From Zobellia uliginosa (lineage in GTDB: Bacteria; Bacteroidota; Bacteroidia; Flavobacteriales; Flavobacteriaceae), in contig NZ_JAHKPY010000003.1 in NCBI RefSeq assembly GCF_018860745.1, forward strand, positions 310,001 to 374,000: a DNA stretch of 64,000 bases. The letters are read 5' to 3'. Under the pieces are notes generated by a model. The model ran no database searches. It worked only from the letters and a program-made list of their open reading frames with translations, and was not told the origin of the DNA. Every line of letters starts with the position of its first letter. The first letter of the stretch is position 1. Both the position numbers and the translations under genes were made by a program. Below are positions 54,669 to 62,923 of this stretch, one piece after another.

Positions 54669-55265
54669 TTATTTTTTAAGTTCCTTTTTAATCAAAACCT
54701 CTAAATAAGCTATGGTATTGGTAAGGTACTTTTTATCACTGGTCATAGTTGCCATAGCAATTGCACCTTGAACCATGGTAAAAAGTTGTTTAGCGAATTG
54801 CAAAGGAGTTACCGGAAGATGTAATTCGTTCCTTTTAACTCCATTTTCTAATACTAGGGCTATTTTACCTTCTACCTCTTTAATAACTTCTTTATTTGCT
54901 GCAACAAGTAATCTATTGTTATTTTGTGCATCTACACCCGTATTTAAAATAGGACAACCTCCCATGCTAAGGGTGAAGCTATCGTAATTTCTATAAAAAT
55001 CCGTTAGTTTAAAAAGTTTGGCAAGAGCATTGTTTTCCTCCGATAAAACCTCGTCTAATTTTGTTAAAAGAAGATTGCTACTATATTGATAGGCAGATAG
55101 TGCTAACGCTTCTTTATTTTCGAAATTACCATATATAGCCCCTTTTGTAAGTCCAGTAGCTTCGGTAAGGTCGCTCATGCTAGTACCTATGTAGCCATGC
55201 TTAATAAAAACGGAGGCAACAGTTTCTGTTATAAAGGCTGTAGTTCTTTCGGCTTTTGTAGACAT
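54669..55265 (-). CDS. TetR/AcrR-family transcriptional regulator
   Basis: A 198-residue regulator. The N-terminal helix-turn-helix spans about residues 8-55 ('FIKHGYIGTSMSDLTEATGLTKGAIYGNFENKEALALSAY'), the usual TetR form. The C-terminal ligand domain ('FTLSMGGCPILNTGVDAQNNNRLL') resembles the TetR_C groups that regulate efflux or fatty-acid genes. It stands alone and its target is not visible. The gene lacks a clear palindromic operator in its own promoter region. Confidence 0.93.
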   Translation of the reverse strand: MSTKAERTTAFITETVASVFIKHGYIGTSMSDLTEATGLTKGAIYGNFENKEALALSAYQYSSNLLLTKLDEVLSEENNALAKLFKLTDFYRNYDSFTLSMGGCPILNTGVDAQNNNRLLVAANKEVIKEVEGKIALVLENGVKRNELHLPVTPLQFAKQLFTMVQGAIAMATMTSDKKYLTNTIAYLEVLIKKELKK

Positions 55266-55328
55266 AGAGGTGGTATTTTATACGAAGATAAAAAAATTAT
55301 ATACTGTATGGTATATACTACATAAAAA

Positions 55329-55354
55329 AAAGCATCCCTTTTATGGGATGCTTT
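55329..55354 (-). terminator. Terminator of clpB
   Basis: Ten-base perfect stem AAAGCATCCC (55329-55338) / GGGATGCTTT (55345-55354), TTTTAT loop, 31 bases after the clpB stop. On the minus strand a long T-run follows (complement of CATAAAAAAAA). Confidence 0.92.
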
Positions 55355-55385
55355 AAAATTCTAACGTTATTTAAAGTTAATGAAT

Positions 55386-57986
55386 TTATTCTACTAATTC
55401 ATCTTGATTTCTAAATACTAGTTCATTATTAAAGGAATCAATAAGAACAATACTGTCTGCTTTAATAGTGCCACTCAAAAGTTCTTTGGAAAGGCTGTTT
55501 AGAACATCTTTCTGAATAACTCTCTTAATAGGGCGAGCTCCATATTGAGGATCATACCCCTTATTTGCCAGATAATTAATGGCCTCATCCGTAGCATCCA
55601 TCGTAATATGTTGTTTTGCAATGTTTTTCTTTAAACTATCTAATTGCAGTCTAACAATTTTATTGATGTCCTCGCGACTAAGCGGTGTAAACATAATGAT
55701 GTCATCTATTCGGTTTAAAAATTCCGGTCGTATTGTTTTTCGTAACAATCCTAAAATTTCAACCCGTGCAGCTTCAGTAGCGCTATAAGGATCTTTACTG
55801 TTCTCGAATTTTTCTTGAATAATACTACTTCCCATATTACTGGTCATGATAATAATAGTATTCTTGAAATCTGCAACGCGGCCTTTGTTATCAGTTAGTC
55901 TGCCTTCATCCAATACCTGTAATAAAACATTAAACGTATCCGGATGCGCTTTTTCAATCTCATCAAGCAATACCACAGAGTATGGTCTTCTACGAACCGC
56001 TTCTGTAAGCTGACCGCCCTCATCATAACCCACATACCCCGGAGGTGCCCCTAATAATCTACTTACGGAATGGCGCTCTTGGTATTCACTCATGTCAATA
56101 CGGGTCATTGCACTTTCATCATCAAATAGATATGAGGCCAAGGTTTTTGCCAATTCGGTTTTACCTACACCTGTTGTCCCCAAGAATAAGAAGGAACCAA
56201 TGGGCCTGTTGGCATCTTGTAACCCGGCTCGGCTTCTTCTAATAGCATCTGACACGGCTTCAATAGCTTCATTTTGGCCAACCACTCTTTTGTGAAGTAC
56301 ATCTTCTAGCTTCAAAAGTTTTTCGCGTTCGCTCTGAAGCATTTTAGTAACTGGAATTCCGGTCCATTTTGCTACAACCTCCGCAATATCTTCATTAGTG
56401 ACTTCTTCTTTAATTAGAGTATCTCCCATTTGCTGCTGATCCAAAACTTTTTGAAGTTCTTCCAGTTTTTCATGAGATTCCTTTATTTTACCATATCTAA
56501 GCTCAGCTACCTTACCGTAATCTCCGTTACGCTCTGCTCGCTCTGCTTCAATTTTGAATTCTTCAATGTCCTGTTTGGTCTTTTGTATATCATCTACAAC
56601 GGATTTTTCACTTTCCCATTTCGCAAAAAGTTCATTACGGTCTTCTTTGAGATTTGCTAAATCAATATTCAGCAATTTTAACTTCGCCTTGTCATTTTCA
56701 CGTTTTATAGCTTCAATTTCAATTTCTAGCTGCATTATTTTACGATCAAGAACATCTAATTCTTCTGGTTTTGAATTTATTTCCATCCGTAATTTAGCAG
56801 CAGCCTCATCCATCAAGTCAATTGCCTTGTCCGGTAAAAACCGATTGGTAATATAACGTTGTGATAATTCTACCGCTGCAATTACCGCATTATCCTTAAT
56901 TCGTACTTTGTGGTGAGCTTCATATTTCTCTTTAATACCTCTAAGTATGGATATAGCGCTCTCCGTATCCGGTTCGTTTACTATAACTTTTTGGAAACGT
57001 CTTTCTAGCGCTTTATCTTTTTCAAAATATTTCTGGTATTCATCTAGCGTAGTAGCACCAATTGCTCTGAGCTCTCCCCGAGCCAGCGCTGGCTTCAAGA
57101 TATTTGCAGCATCCATGGCGCCTTGGCCTCCGCCCGCACCAACAAGCGTATGAATTTCATCAATGAACAAAACAATATCACCATCAGAAGAGGTAACTTC
57201 CTTAATAACCGATTTTAATCGCTCTTCAAACTCCCCTTTATATTTGGCACCCGCAATAAGCGCGCCCATATCTAGTGAATAGATAATTTTATCTTTTAGA
57301 TTCTCAGGAACATCACCTTGAATAATACGATGCGCCAAGCCCTCTGCAATTGCGGTTTTACCAGTACCTGGCTCACCTACCAGCATGGGGTTGTTCTTGG
57401 TTCTACGTGATAATATTTGAAGTATTCTTCTAATTTCCTCATCACGTCCAATAACGGGATCTAGTTTGCCGCTATCAGCTAGCTGATTTAAGTTTCGAGC
57501 ATATTTATCAAGTGAATTATAGGTGTCTTCCGCGCTTTGTGAAGTTACTTTACCACCTTTGCGCAATTCATCAATTGCTACTTTTAAATCTTTCTCGGTT
57601 GCCCCCTGATCTTTTAATATCTGTGCAATTTTGCTTTTGGATTTAAGAATCGCCAATAAAAGATGCTCAATGGAAACAAATTCATCCTCCATCTTTTTGG
57701 CAATTATACTAGCTTCGTTCAACGTTTTGCCCGCTTCTCTAGATAGAATAATATCCCCACCGGAAACTTTTGGAAAGCTTTGTAGTTCTTTTTCTAATAT
57801 CTGCTGAATTAACGGTGCGTTTATATTTAATTTTTTCAAAATAAACGGAAGAACATTCTCGTCTACTTCCCAAATTGCCTTGAACAAATGTTCGTTCTCT
57901 ATCTGCTGGTGGCCCAAACCCTGTGCTAACTGCTGGGCTTGTTGAATGGCCTCCTGAGATTTTGTGGTGTAATTATTAAAGTTCAT
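55386..57986 (-). CDS. clpB: ATP-dependent disaggregase ClpB
   Basis: An 866-residue Hsp104-type chaperone of normal length. The N-domain (about 1-145), first AAA+ module with '[18 protein letters not shown]' (about 200-220), the coiled-coil M-domain (about 405-525) and the second AAA+ module with '[19 protein letters not shown]' (about 600) are all visible, ending in the conserved '[15 protein letters not shown]'. It extracts polypeptides from aggregates with DnaK. The gene is monocistronic; no CIRCE or HrcA box was found in the upstream 160 bases. Confidence 0.98.
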   Translation of the reverse strand: MNFNNYTTKSQEAIQQAQQLAQGLGHQQIENEHLFKAIWEVDENVLPFILKKLNINAPLIQQILEKELQSFPKVSGGDIILSREAGKTLNEASIIAKKMEDEFVSIEHLLLAILKSKSKIAQILKDQGATEKDLKVAIDELRKGGKVTSQSAEDTYNSLDKYARNLNQLADSGKLDPVIGRDEEIRRILQILSRRTKNNPMLVGEPGTGKTAIAEGLAHRIIQGDVPENLKDKIIYSLDMGALIAGAKYKGEFEERLKSVIKEVTSSDGDIVLFIDEIHTLVGAGGGQGAMDAANILKPALARGELRAIGATTLDEYQKYFEKDKALERRFQKVIVNEPDTESAISILRGIKEKYEAHHKVRIKDNAVIAAVELSQRYITNRFLPDKAIDLMDEAAAKLRMEINSKPEELDVLDRKIMQLEIEIEAIKRENDKAKLKLLNIDLANLKEDRNELFAKWESEKSVVDDIQKTKQDIEEFKIEAERAERNGDYGKVAELRYGKIKESHEKLEELQKVLDQQQMGDTLIKEEVTNEDIAEVVAKWTGIPVTKMLQSEREKLLKLEDVLHKRVVGQNEAIEAVSDAIRRSRAGLQDANRPIGSFLFLGTTGVGKTELAKTLASYLFDDESAMTRIDMSEYQERHSVSRLLGAPPGYVGYDEGGQLTEAVRRRPYSVVLLDEIEKAHPDTFNVLLQVLDEGRLTDNKGRVADFKNTIIIMTSNMGSSIIQEKFENSKDPYSATEAARVEILGLLRKTIRPEFLNRIDDIIMFTPLSREDINKIVRLQLDSLKKNIAKQHITMDATDEAINYLANKGYDPQYGARPIKRVIQKDVLNSLSKELLSGTIKADSIVLIDSFNNELVFRNQDELVE

Positions 57987-58152
57987 ATGTGTATAGTTTT
58001 CTAGTGTTATTGTTTATTTTTGATTGAAATAAGTCAACAATCTTACCAAACCAAACCGCAGGACAAAATGGCGCTAAATGCTTTAAAATGTAAGACATTT
58101 AGTCAGGTGTAAGTTTTTTAAGAACTATAGACTATTACTATAAAAATACGAA

Positions 58153-58548
58153 ATGGGTCTCTTTAATAATATATTTGGAAGTAAAAATGAAGGTGAAAAT
58201 AAGAAGGAAAATAAAATACCTTGGATAGCACTTACTTCTGTAGATCAATTGAATGAAATTGAAAGAAAATCGTTGACTAAACCTCAAGTGATATTTAAGC
58301 ATTCTACCACATGTGGTATTAGTAGAATGGTCTTGAATATGTTTACACAAAATTATGCTTTTGAGGAGGGCCAGATGGATTTCTATTTTCTGGATTTACA
58401 TAGTTTTAGACAGGTTTCTGATGAAACCGGGTATAAATTTCAGGTAATGCACCAATCACCCCAATTATTGGTCATTAAAAATGGGGGAGTGGTAGCTCAT
58501 GATTCCCATGGTTCCATTACCGATATTAATTTGGAAAAATACCTTTAA
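58153..58548 (+). CDS. ytxJ: Bacilliredoxin-like protein YtxJ
   Basis: A 131-residue thioredoxin-fold protein of the YtxJ/BrxC family. The redox site is a single Cys in 'FKHSTTCGISRMVL' (about 52-65). The family acts in bacillithiol-dependent de-thiolation in Firmicutes and is also frequent in Bacteroidetes. 'YKFQVMHQSPQLLVIKNG' is the cis-Pro strand region. Alone between clpB and fahA. The last codons and stop are embedded in a 16-bp perfect hairpin (58541-58580). Confidence 0.88.
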   Translation: MGLFNNIFGSKNEGENKKENKIPWIALTSVDQLNEIERKSLTKPQVIFKHSTTCGISRMVLNMFTQNYAFEEGQMDFYFLDLHSFRQVSDETGYKFQVMHQSPQLLVIKNGGVVAHDSHGSITDINLEKYL

Positions 58549-58580
58549 CCCGTTTCATGTGTTAGAAACGGGTTAAAGGT
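58541..58580 (+). terminator. 16-bp perfect hairpin spanning the ytxJ stop codon
   Basis: ACCTTTAACCCGTTTC (58541-58556) pairs perfectly with 58565-58580 around an 8-base loop. The TAA stop (58546-58548) lies inside the left arm. No T-run follows on the plus strand (ATTACAATT), so it may be a 3' stabiliser or a Rho-type or bidirectional terminator between convergent ytxJ and fahA. Confidence 0.65.
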
Positions 58581-58603
58581 ATTACAATTAATTTTCAGAT
58601 ATT

Positions 58604-59896
58604 CTAAGCTTTTTTATTAAGCTTAAAAGGAGGGAGGAGTGTAGTTCTTACTTCACCAAAACCTATTCTTACATCTTTATTTGAGCTATACCCTTTCATA
58701 ATAACGGTATCGTTATCCTGAATAAATTTGCGTTCGGTACCATCATTGAGTTTAACGGGTTTTGTACCTTGCCAGGATAGTTCCAGCATTGACCCATAAG
58801 AATCCGGTGTGGGACCGGATATAGTGCCACTACCCATCATATCTCCACTGTTTACCTTACAGCCATTTATGGTGTGGTGCGCCAATTGTTGCGCCATAGT
58901 CCAATACATATATTTGAAGTTGGAATTGGAGATGGTAGTTTCGTTACCGTCTTTAGTTGCTATGTTCACTTGTAAGTTAATATCGTAACTATGTCTTTCT
59001 TTCTGCTGTAAATACGGCAATGGTTTAGGGGATTGCTCAGGGCTTTTAACTTTAAAAGGTTTAAGAGCATCTAGAGTTACGATCCATGGTGAGATGGAGG
59101 ATGCAAAATTTTTGGCTAAAAAGGGGCCTAGGGGTACATACTCCCATTTTTGAATATCACGGGCGCTCCAATCATTAAAAAGTACCATTCCAAAAATATA
59201 TTCTTCGGCTTCATCTACCGCGATAGGCTCTCCTAAAGCATTGGCATCAGTAGTAATGAATGCCATCTCCAATTCAAAATCTACCAAACGGGAAGGGCCA
59301 AAGACGGGAGTATCTTCCCCTTTTGGCAGAGTTTGCCCCATGGGTCTATGAATAGGTGTGCCGCTGGGAATTATAGTAGAGCTTCTACCGTGGTATCCAA
59401 CGGGAATATGAAGCCAGTTAGGGAGCAAAGCATTATTTGGATCACGAAACATAGTTCCAACATTTGTTGCGTGTTCCTTGCTAGAATAGAAATCAGTGTA
59501 ATCACCTACTTGGACCGGTAATTGCATTTCAATTTCATCCATAGCAAATAGGACTACATCCTTATGTGCTTCATTATTTTTTAGTGTTTTATTGGATACT
59601 TCAAAAATATCACTGATACGGTTACGTACCAAACGCCAAGTTTTTTGGCCATCAGAGATAAAGTCGTTTAAAGAATCTTGAAGGAAAATATCATCAGTAA
59701 GGGGGATGCCTTCAAAGTAGCCAAGTTGATGTAAAGCTCCAAGGTCAATAGCATAATCACCAATACGGGTTCCTATGGTTATTATATCATCACGGGTTAG
59801 GAAGACGCCAAAAGGAATATTTTGGATTGGAAAATCTGTTTTATCGGACACGGGAAGCCATGTTTTTCTTGAAGGGTCGTTCGCGTATATAGGCAT
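58604..59896 (-). CDS. fahA: Fumarylacetoacetase
   Basis: A 430-residue enzyme of normal length for fumarylacetoacetase. It hydrolyses fumarylacetoacetate to fumarate and acetoacetate, the last step of tyrosine/homogentisate degradation. 'PNWLHIPVGYHGRSSTIIPSGTPIHRP' (about 145-170), 'LVDFELEMAFITTDANALGEPI', 'FNDWSARDIQKWEYVPLGPFLAKNFASSISPW' and 'GSGTISGPT' are signature blocks. Other pathway genes (hppD, hmgA) are not in the window. It has a full-consensus promoter divergent from and overlapping the region of the glyA promoter. Confidence 0.96.
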   Translation of the reverse strand: MPIYANDPSRKTWLPVSDKTDFPIQNIPFGVFLTRDDIITIGTRIGDYAIDLGALHQLGYFEGIPLTDDIFLQDSLNDFISDGQKTWRLVRNRISDIFEVSNKTLKNNEAHKDVVLFAMDEIEMQLPVQVGDYTDFYSSKEHATNVGTMFRDPNNALLPNWLHIPVGYHGRSSTIIPSGTPIHRPMGQTLPKGEDTPVFGPSRLVDFELEMAFITTDANALGEPIAVDEAEEYIFGMVLFNDWSARDIQKWEYVPLGPFLAKNFASSISPWIVTLDALKPFKVKSPEQSPKPLPYLQQKERHSYDINLQVNIATKDGNETTISNSNFKYMYWTMAQQLAHHTINGCKVNSGDMMGSGTISGPTPDSYGSMLELSWQGTKPVKLNDGTERKFIQDNDTVIMKGYSSNKDVRIGFGEVRTTLLPPFKLNKKA

Positions 59897-59933
59897 AGTA
59901 AGATTGTTAATTTGTATTTGATAAATTCTTGAT

Positions 59934-59962
59934 CAAATATATTGTTTTATGAGTTTTAACAA
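59934..59962 (-). promoter_or_regulatory. fahA promoter, full flavobacterial consensus
   Basis: On the minus strand TTG (59962-59960), 18 bases, TATATTTG (59941-59934): an exact TTG-N17-23-TAnnTTTG. It lies 37 bases before the fahA ATG. Confidence 0.7.
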
Positions 59963-59973
59963 TGAGCAATTCG

Positions 59974-59981
59974 TATTTTTG
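59974..59981 (+). promoter_or_regulatory. Promoter -7 element of glyA
   Basis: TATTTTTG matches TAnnTTTG exactly, 27 bases before the glyA ATG at 60009. Its -33 zone overlaps the divergent fahA promoter, so the two polymerases would interfere. Confidence 0.65.
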
Positions 59982-60008
59982 CAGCTCAATTTAACAGAAA
60001 ATTTGCTT

Positions 60009-61283
60009 ATGCAACGAGACAATCGAATTTTTGAACTAATAGCAGAGGAAAAAGAACGCCAAATAAGTGGTATAGAGCTTATTGCCTCTGAAAACTTTAC
60101 TAGCCCCCAAGTTATGGAGGCTGCGGGATCAGTACTGACCAATAAATATGCAGAGGGATATCCTGGGAAGCGATATTATGGAGGTTGTGAAGTAGTTGAT
60201 AAAATAGAGCAACTTGCCATTGATAGAGCAAAAGAATTGTTCGGGGCTGCTTATGCAAATGTTCAACCGCATTCTGGTTCTCAGGCAAATGCATCAGTTT
60301 ACCACGCTTGTTTAAAGCCGGGAGACACTATTTTAGGATTTGACCTTTCCCATGGTGGGCATTTGACTCACGGTTCTCCTGTAAATTTTTCTGGAAGATT
60401 GTACAACCCTGTTTTTTATGGTGTTGACAAAAAAACCGGTACGCTAGATTATGATGTTATTCAGGAAATAGCAACAAAGGAAAAACCGAAAATGATTATT
60501 GCTGGGGCTTCTGCATACTCTAGAGATATTGATTTTGCAAAGTTCAGAGCAATTGCCGATAGCGTTGGTGCGCTTTTATTAGCTGACATTTCTCACCCGG
60601 CAGGTCTTATTGCAAAGGGTATTTTGAATGATCCAATTCCGCATTGCCATATTGTAACCACTACTACCCATAAAACATTAAGAGGCCCCCGTGGTGGACT
60701 TATATTGATGGGAGAAGATTTTGACAATCCGTTTGGCATCAAATTAAAAAACGGAAATCTTCGTAAGATGTCCGCTTTATTGGATTTGGCTGTTTTTCCA
60801 GGAAACCAAGGTGGTCCTTTGGAACACATTATAGCTGCTAAAGCTATTGCTTTTGGAGAAGCACTTTCTGATGATTTTCTTACGTATATGATTCAGGTTA
60901 AGAAAAACGCTGCTGCTATGGCTGCTGCTTTTGTTGCTAAAGGTTACAATATTATTTCAGGAGGGACTGATAATCACATGATGCTTATTGATCTCAGAAA
61001 TAAGGATATTACCGGTAAAGATGCAGAAAAAGTCCTGGTTCAAGCAGATATTACAGCAAACAAAAATATGGTTCCTTTTGATGATAAATCACCATTTGTT
61101 ACTTCCGGAATTAGATTTGGTACCGCAGCTATAACCACGAGAGGTCTAAAAGAGTCTGATATGTCCGTAATAGTGGATTTGGTAGACGAAGTTCTAACAA
61201 ATGCAGAAGATGAAGCTAAAATAGAAGCTGTTAAAGATAAAGTTAATGCCTTGATGAAAGGTAGAGAACTTTTTAACGCTTAA
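60009..61283 (+). CDS. glyA: Serine hydroxymethyltransferase
   Basis: A 424-residue PLP enzyme converting serine and tetrahydrofolate to glycine and methylene-tetrahydrofolate. I choose the ATG at 60009 ([18 protein letters not shown]) because the frame from 59949 spans the promoter -7 element. '[18 protein letters not shown]' and '[18 protein letters not shown]' bind folate/substrate, and the PLP Lys222 is in '[16 protein letters not shown]'. Length is normal. A hairpin follows at 61305. Confidence 0.97.
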   Translation: MQRDNRIFELIAEEKERQISGIELIASENFTSPQVMEAAGSVLTNKYAEGYPGKRYYGGCEVVDKIEQLAIDRAKELFGAAYANVQPHSGSQANASVYHACLKPGDTILGFDLSHGGHLTHGSPVNFSGRLYNPVFYGVDKKTGTLDYDVIQEIATKEKPKMIIAGASAYSRDIDFAKFRAIADSVGALLLADISHPAGLIAKGILNDPIPHCHIVTTTTHKTLRGPRGGLILMGEDFDNPFGIKLKNGNLRKMSALLDLAVFPGNQGGPLEHIIAAKAIAFGEALSDDFLTYMIQVKKNAAAMAAAFVAKGYNIISGGTDNHMMLIDLRNKDITGKDAEKVLVQADITANKNMVPFDDKSPFVTSGIRFGTAAITTRGLKESDMSVIVDLVDEVLTNAEDEAKIEAVKDKVNALMKGRELFNA

Positions 61284-61304
61284 TATATAATCAATATAAT
61301 CCCA

Positions 61305-61343
61305 TCCCCCATACACTCAATATTATTGAGTATAAATGGGGGA
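61305..61343 (+). terminator. Hairpin after glyA
   Basis: TCCCCCAT (61305-61312) and ATGGGGGA (61336-61343) enclose a second stem ACTCAATA/TATTGAGT. The T-run that follows is weak, so it is a probable terminator. Confidence 0.65.
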
Positions 61344-61405
61344 ATTGATTATTTTGGGGAATGGGCAGTTATATTACTGTCAAACACCTCAAAAATTGTC
61401 TTGAT

Positions 61406-62062
61406 TTAATGATTAAGCATAAATAGGTCACCGTATTCAATGGTAGAGCTCTTTAAATCATAGATGACCGCATCATCTTCTGACTCAAAATAAAGACCCC
61501 AATACTGAAAATAATCTTTCTTGGTATTATTATCAGCTTCTATATTTCTTATAAGAATTTCGTTTTCTTCATTACTTTCTTCTTCAAAAACGGGAACATA
61601 GATTTCGTAAGGAGTTTCCGTTAAGCCCTTGCTAAAATGTACATAATGTTCGCATATTTCCGCAATTATATGGTCTAACTGCTCTACTATACTATTATCG
61701 TATATTTTATTAACGATTATGGCGGTGTCCTTTAAGAAAAAAGTAAACTCTTCAATATCTACGCTAAACCCACTTGTTTTTACAAGCTTGTTCAGTAATT
61801 TTATAAAAGAAGTTCTACCTGGCTTGAAGTTTCCCCAAGTACCTTTATTAAAATGAAATAACATTTCAACAAGAGTTATATTACAATTTAGCTCAATAGA
61901 TAAATTGGTCTTATTATCCTTGTTCATGCAATTTAGAATGGTCGCTTCTGCGAAAAACAACTTCTCTAAGCTGTTGGCAAAAGAATCCAGCCCAACAATT
62001 TGTGAATTGGGAGTATAACCGTTTGACGGGTCATTATTAAAACTATCTGAATATAGTGGCAT
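61406..62062 (-). CDS. Unknown protein next to a two-component system
   Basis: A 218-residue soluble protein from the ATG at 62062 (MPLYSDSFNND); a GTG at 62080 would add six residues and meet the promoter. I do not recognise a family. It is acidic, helical in the middle ('SLEKLFFAEATILNCMNKDNKTNLSIELNCNITLVEMLFHFN', 'FIKLLNKLVKTSGFSVDIEEFTFFLKD'), and beta-rich at the end ('DYFQYWGLYFESEDDAVIYDLKSSTIEYGDLFML'). No signal peptide or membrane helix is visible. It has its own -7 element and lies 130 bases from the response regulator, with a terminator between them, so co-function is open. Confidence 0.6.
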   Translation of the reverse strand: MPLYSDSFNNDPSNGYTPNSQIVGLDSFANSLEKLFFAEATILNCMNKDNKTNLSIELNCNITLVEMLFHFNKGTWGNFKPGRTSFIKLLNKLVKTSGFSVDIEEFTFFLKDTAIIVNKIYDNSIVEQLDHIIAEICEHYVHFSKGLTETPYEIYVPVFEEESNEENEILIRNIEADNNTKKDYFQYWGLYFESEDDAVIYDLKSSTIEYGDLFMLNH

Positions 62063-62087
62063 ATGTCGGTAGTTATACACTTAATTC

Positions 62088-62095
62088 CAAAGATA
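62088..62095 (-). promoter_or_regulatory. Promoter -7 element of the unknown gene at 61406
   Basis: TATCTTTG on the minus strand (complement CAAAGATA at 62088-62095) matches TAnnTTTG exactly, 25 bases before the ATG at 62062. Confidence 0.6.
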
Positions 62096-62120
62096 GTTTT
62101 CGCTTATGTCAGGGCTATAA

Positions 62121-62151
62121 AGAAAAACCCCATAAAAACTGGGGTTTTTCT
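62121..62151 (-). terminator. Terminator of the two-component operon
   Basis: Twelve-base stem AGAAAAACCCCA (62121-62132) / TGGGGTTTTTCT (62140-62151) with a 7-base loop, 59 bases after the response regulator stop. On the minus strand the distal arm ends in TTTTTCT. Confidence 0.8.
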
Positions 62152-62210
62152 AGGGTTTAAATAATACTTAAATTTAACAATCTGTAAATCAGATTCTTAA
62201 ACGCCATTAA

Positions 62211-62882
62211 TTAGATAAATCCACGCTTTCTAGCCTCTTCTATTAGCGCAAAATCATTTCCACTTTCAACATTGAAAATAACTTTCAACTGCCTTTTTCG
62301 GTTTTCAACGGTTGTGCTGGATGCAGCAACTAAAGAAGAGATGTCTTTTGTCTTGGTTCCAATAGATAATTGATAAAGTATTTTTTTATCTCTTTCATCT
62401 ATTTGGTCCTCATTTGCCATTTTTCTTCGGATAGCCTGTAAAGCCGCTGCTGTATAGTAAGGAGGATTCTCTATTACGGTCCTAACCATATCCTGCAAGG
62501 TCTTTTCATCAACTTCGGACTTGACCATATAACCGTCTGGGTTTACGGTTTTAAGAACATTGTTTATATGGTAACTATCGCTAAAAGAAGAGAGAAAAAC
62601 GACTTTGGACGTGGGAGATATTTTTTTTACCAAAACGCCAAGGTCAACACCGCCTCTTTCTTCCTTGGAGTTATCAGGAAACATCTGAATGTCTAATAAT
62701 ATAATATCATATGGCATGCGTGTTGCAGAGCTTTCTATCTCTGCTTTACCTTCATGGTAACTGGGAGCAATATTAACAGTAACCTTATATTTGTCAAAAT
62801 CGCATCCTTCAATAGTATATTTATAGCCGAGAACAATCATTTCATGATCATCTACAGCTAGAATTCTAATTAAATTATCCAT
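62211..62882 (-). CDS. NarL/LuxR-family response regulator
   Basis: A 223-residue regulator. The receiver domain (about 3-130) has the acidic pocket 'AVDDHEMI', the phosphoacceptor Asp in 'DIILLDIQMFPDN' (about 62) and Lys in 'YMVKSEV'. The C-terminal part (about 150-223, 'KILYQLSIGTKTKDISSLVAASSTTVENRKRQLKVIFNV') is a LuxR-type helix-turn-helix. A kinase gene of the HisKA_3 type follows upstream at 41 bases, so they form a NarX/NarL-like pair. Targets are unknown. Confidence 0.93.
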   Translation of the reverse strand: MDNLIRILAVDDHEMIVLGYKYTIEGCDFDKYKVTVNIAPSYHEGKAEIESSATRMPYDIILLDIQMFPDNSKEERGGVDLGVLVKKISPTSKVVFLSSFSDSYHINNVLKTVNPDGYMVKSEVDEKTLQDMVRTVIENPPYYTAAALQAIRRKMANEDQIDERDKKILYQLSIGTKTKDISSLVAASSTTVENRKRQLKVIFNVESGNDFALIEEARKRGFI

Positions 62883-62923
62883 AATTTTTGATGGGTCCTA
62901 GATTTGAAGTTTATAAGTATTAT

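Noticed and set aside
55360-55380. GTTAT/GTTAA repeat downstream of clpB
   Set aside because: The spacing is 10 bases, the first half is not exact, and it lies at the 3' end of clpB where no promoter is expected.
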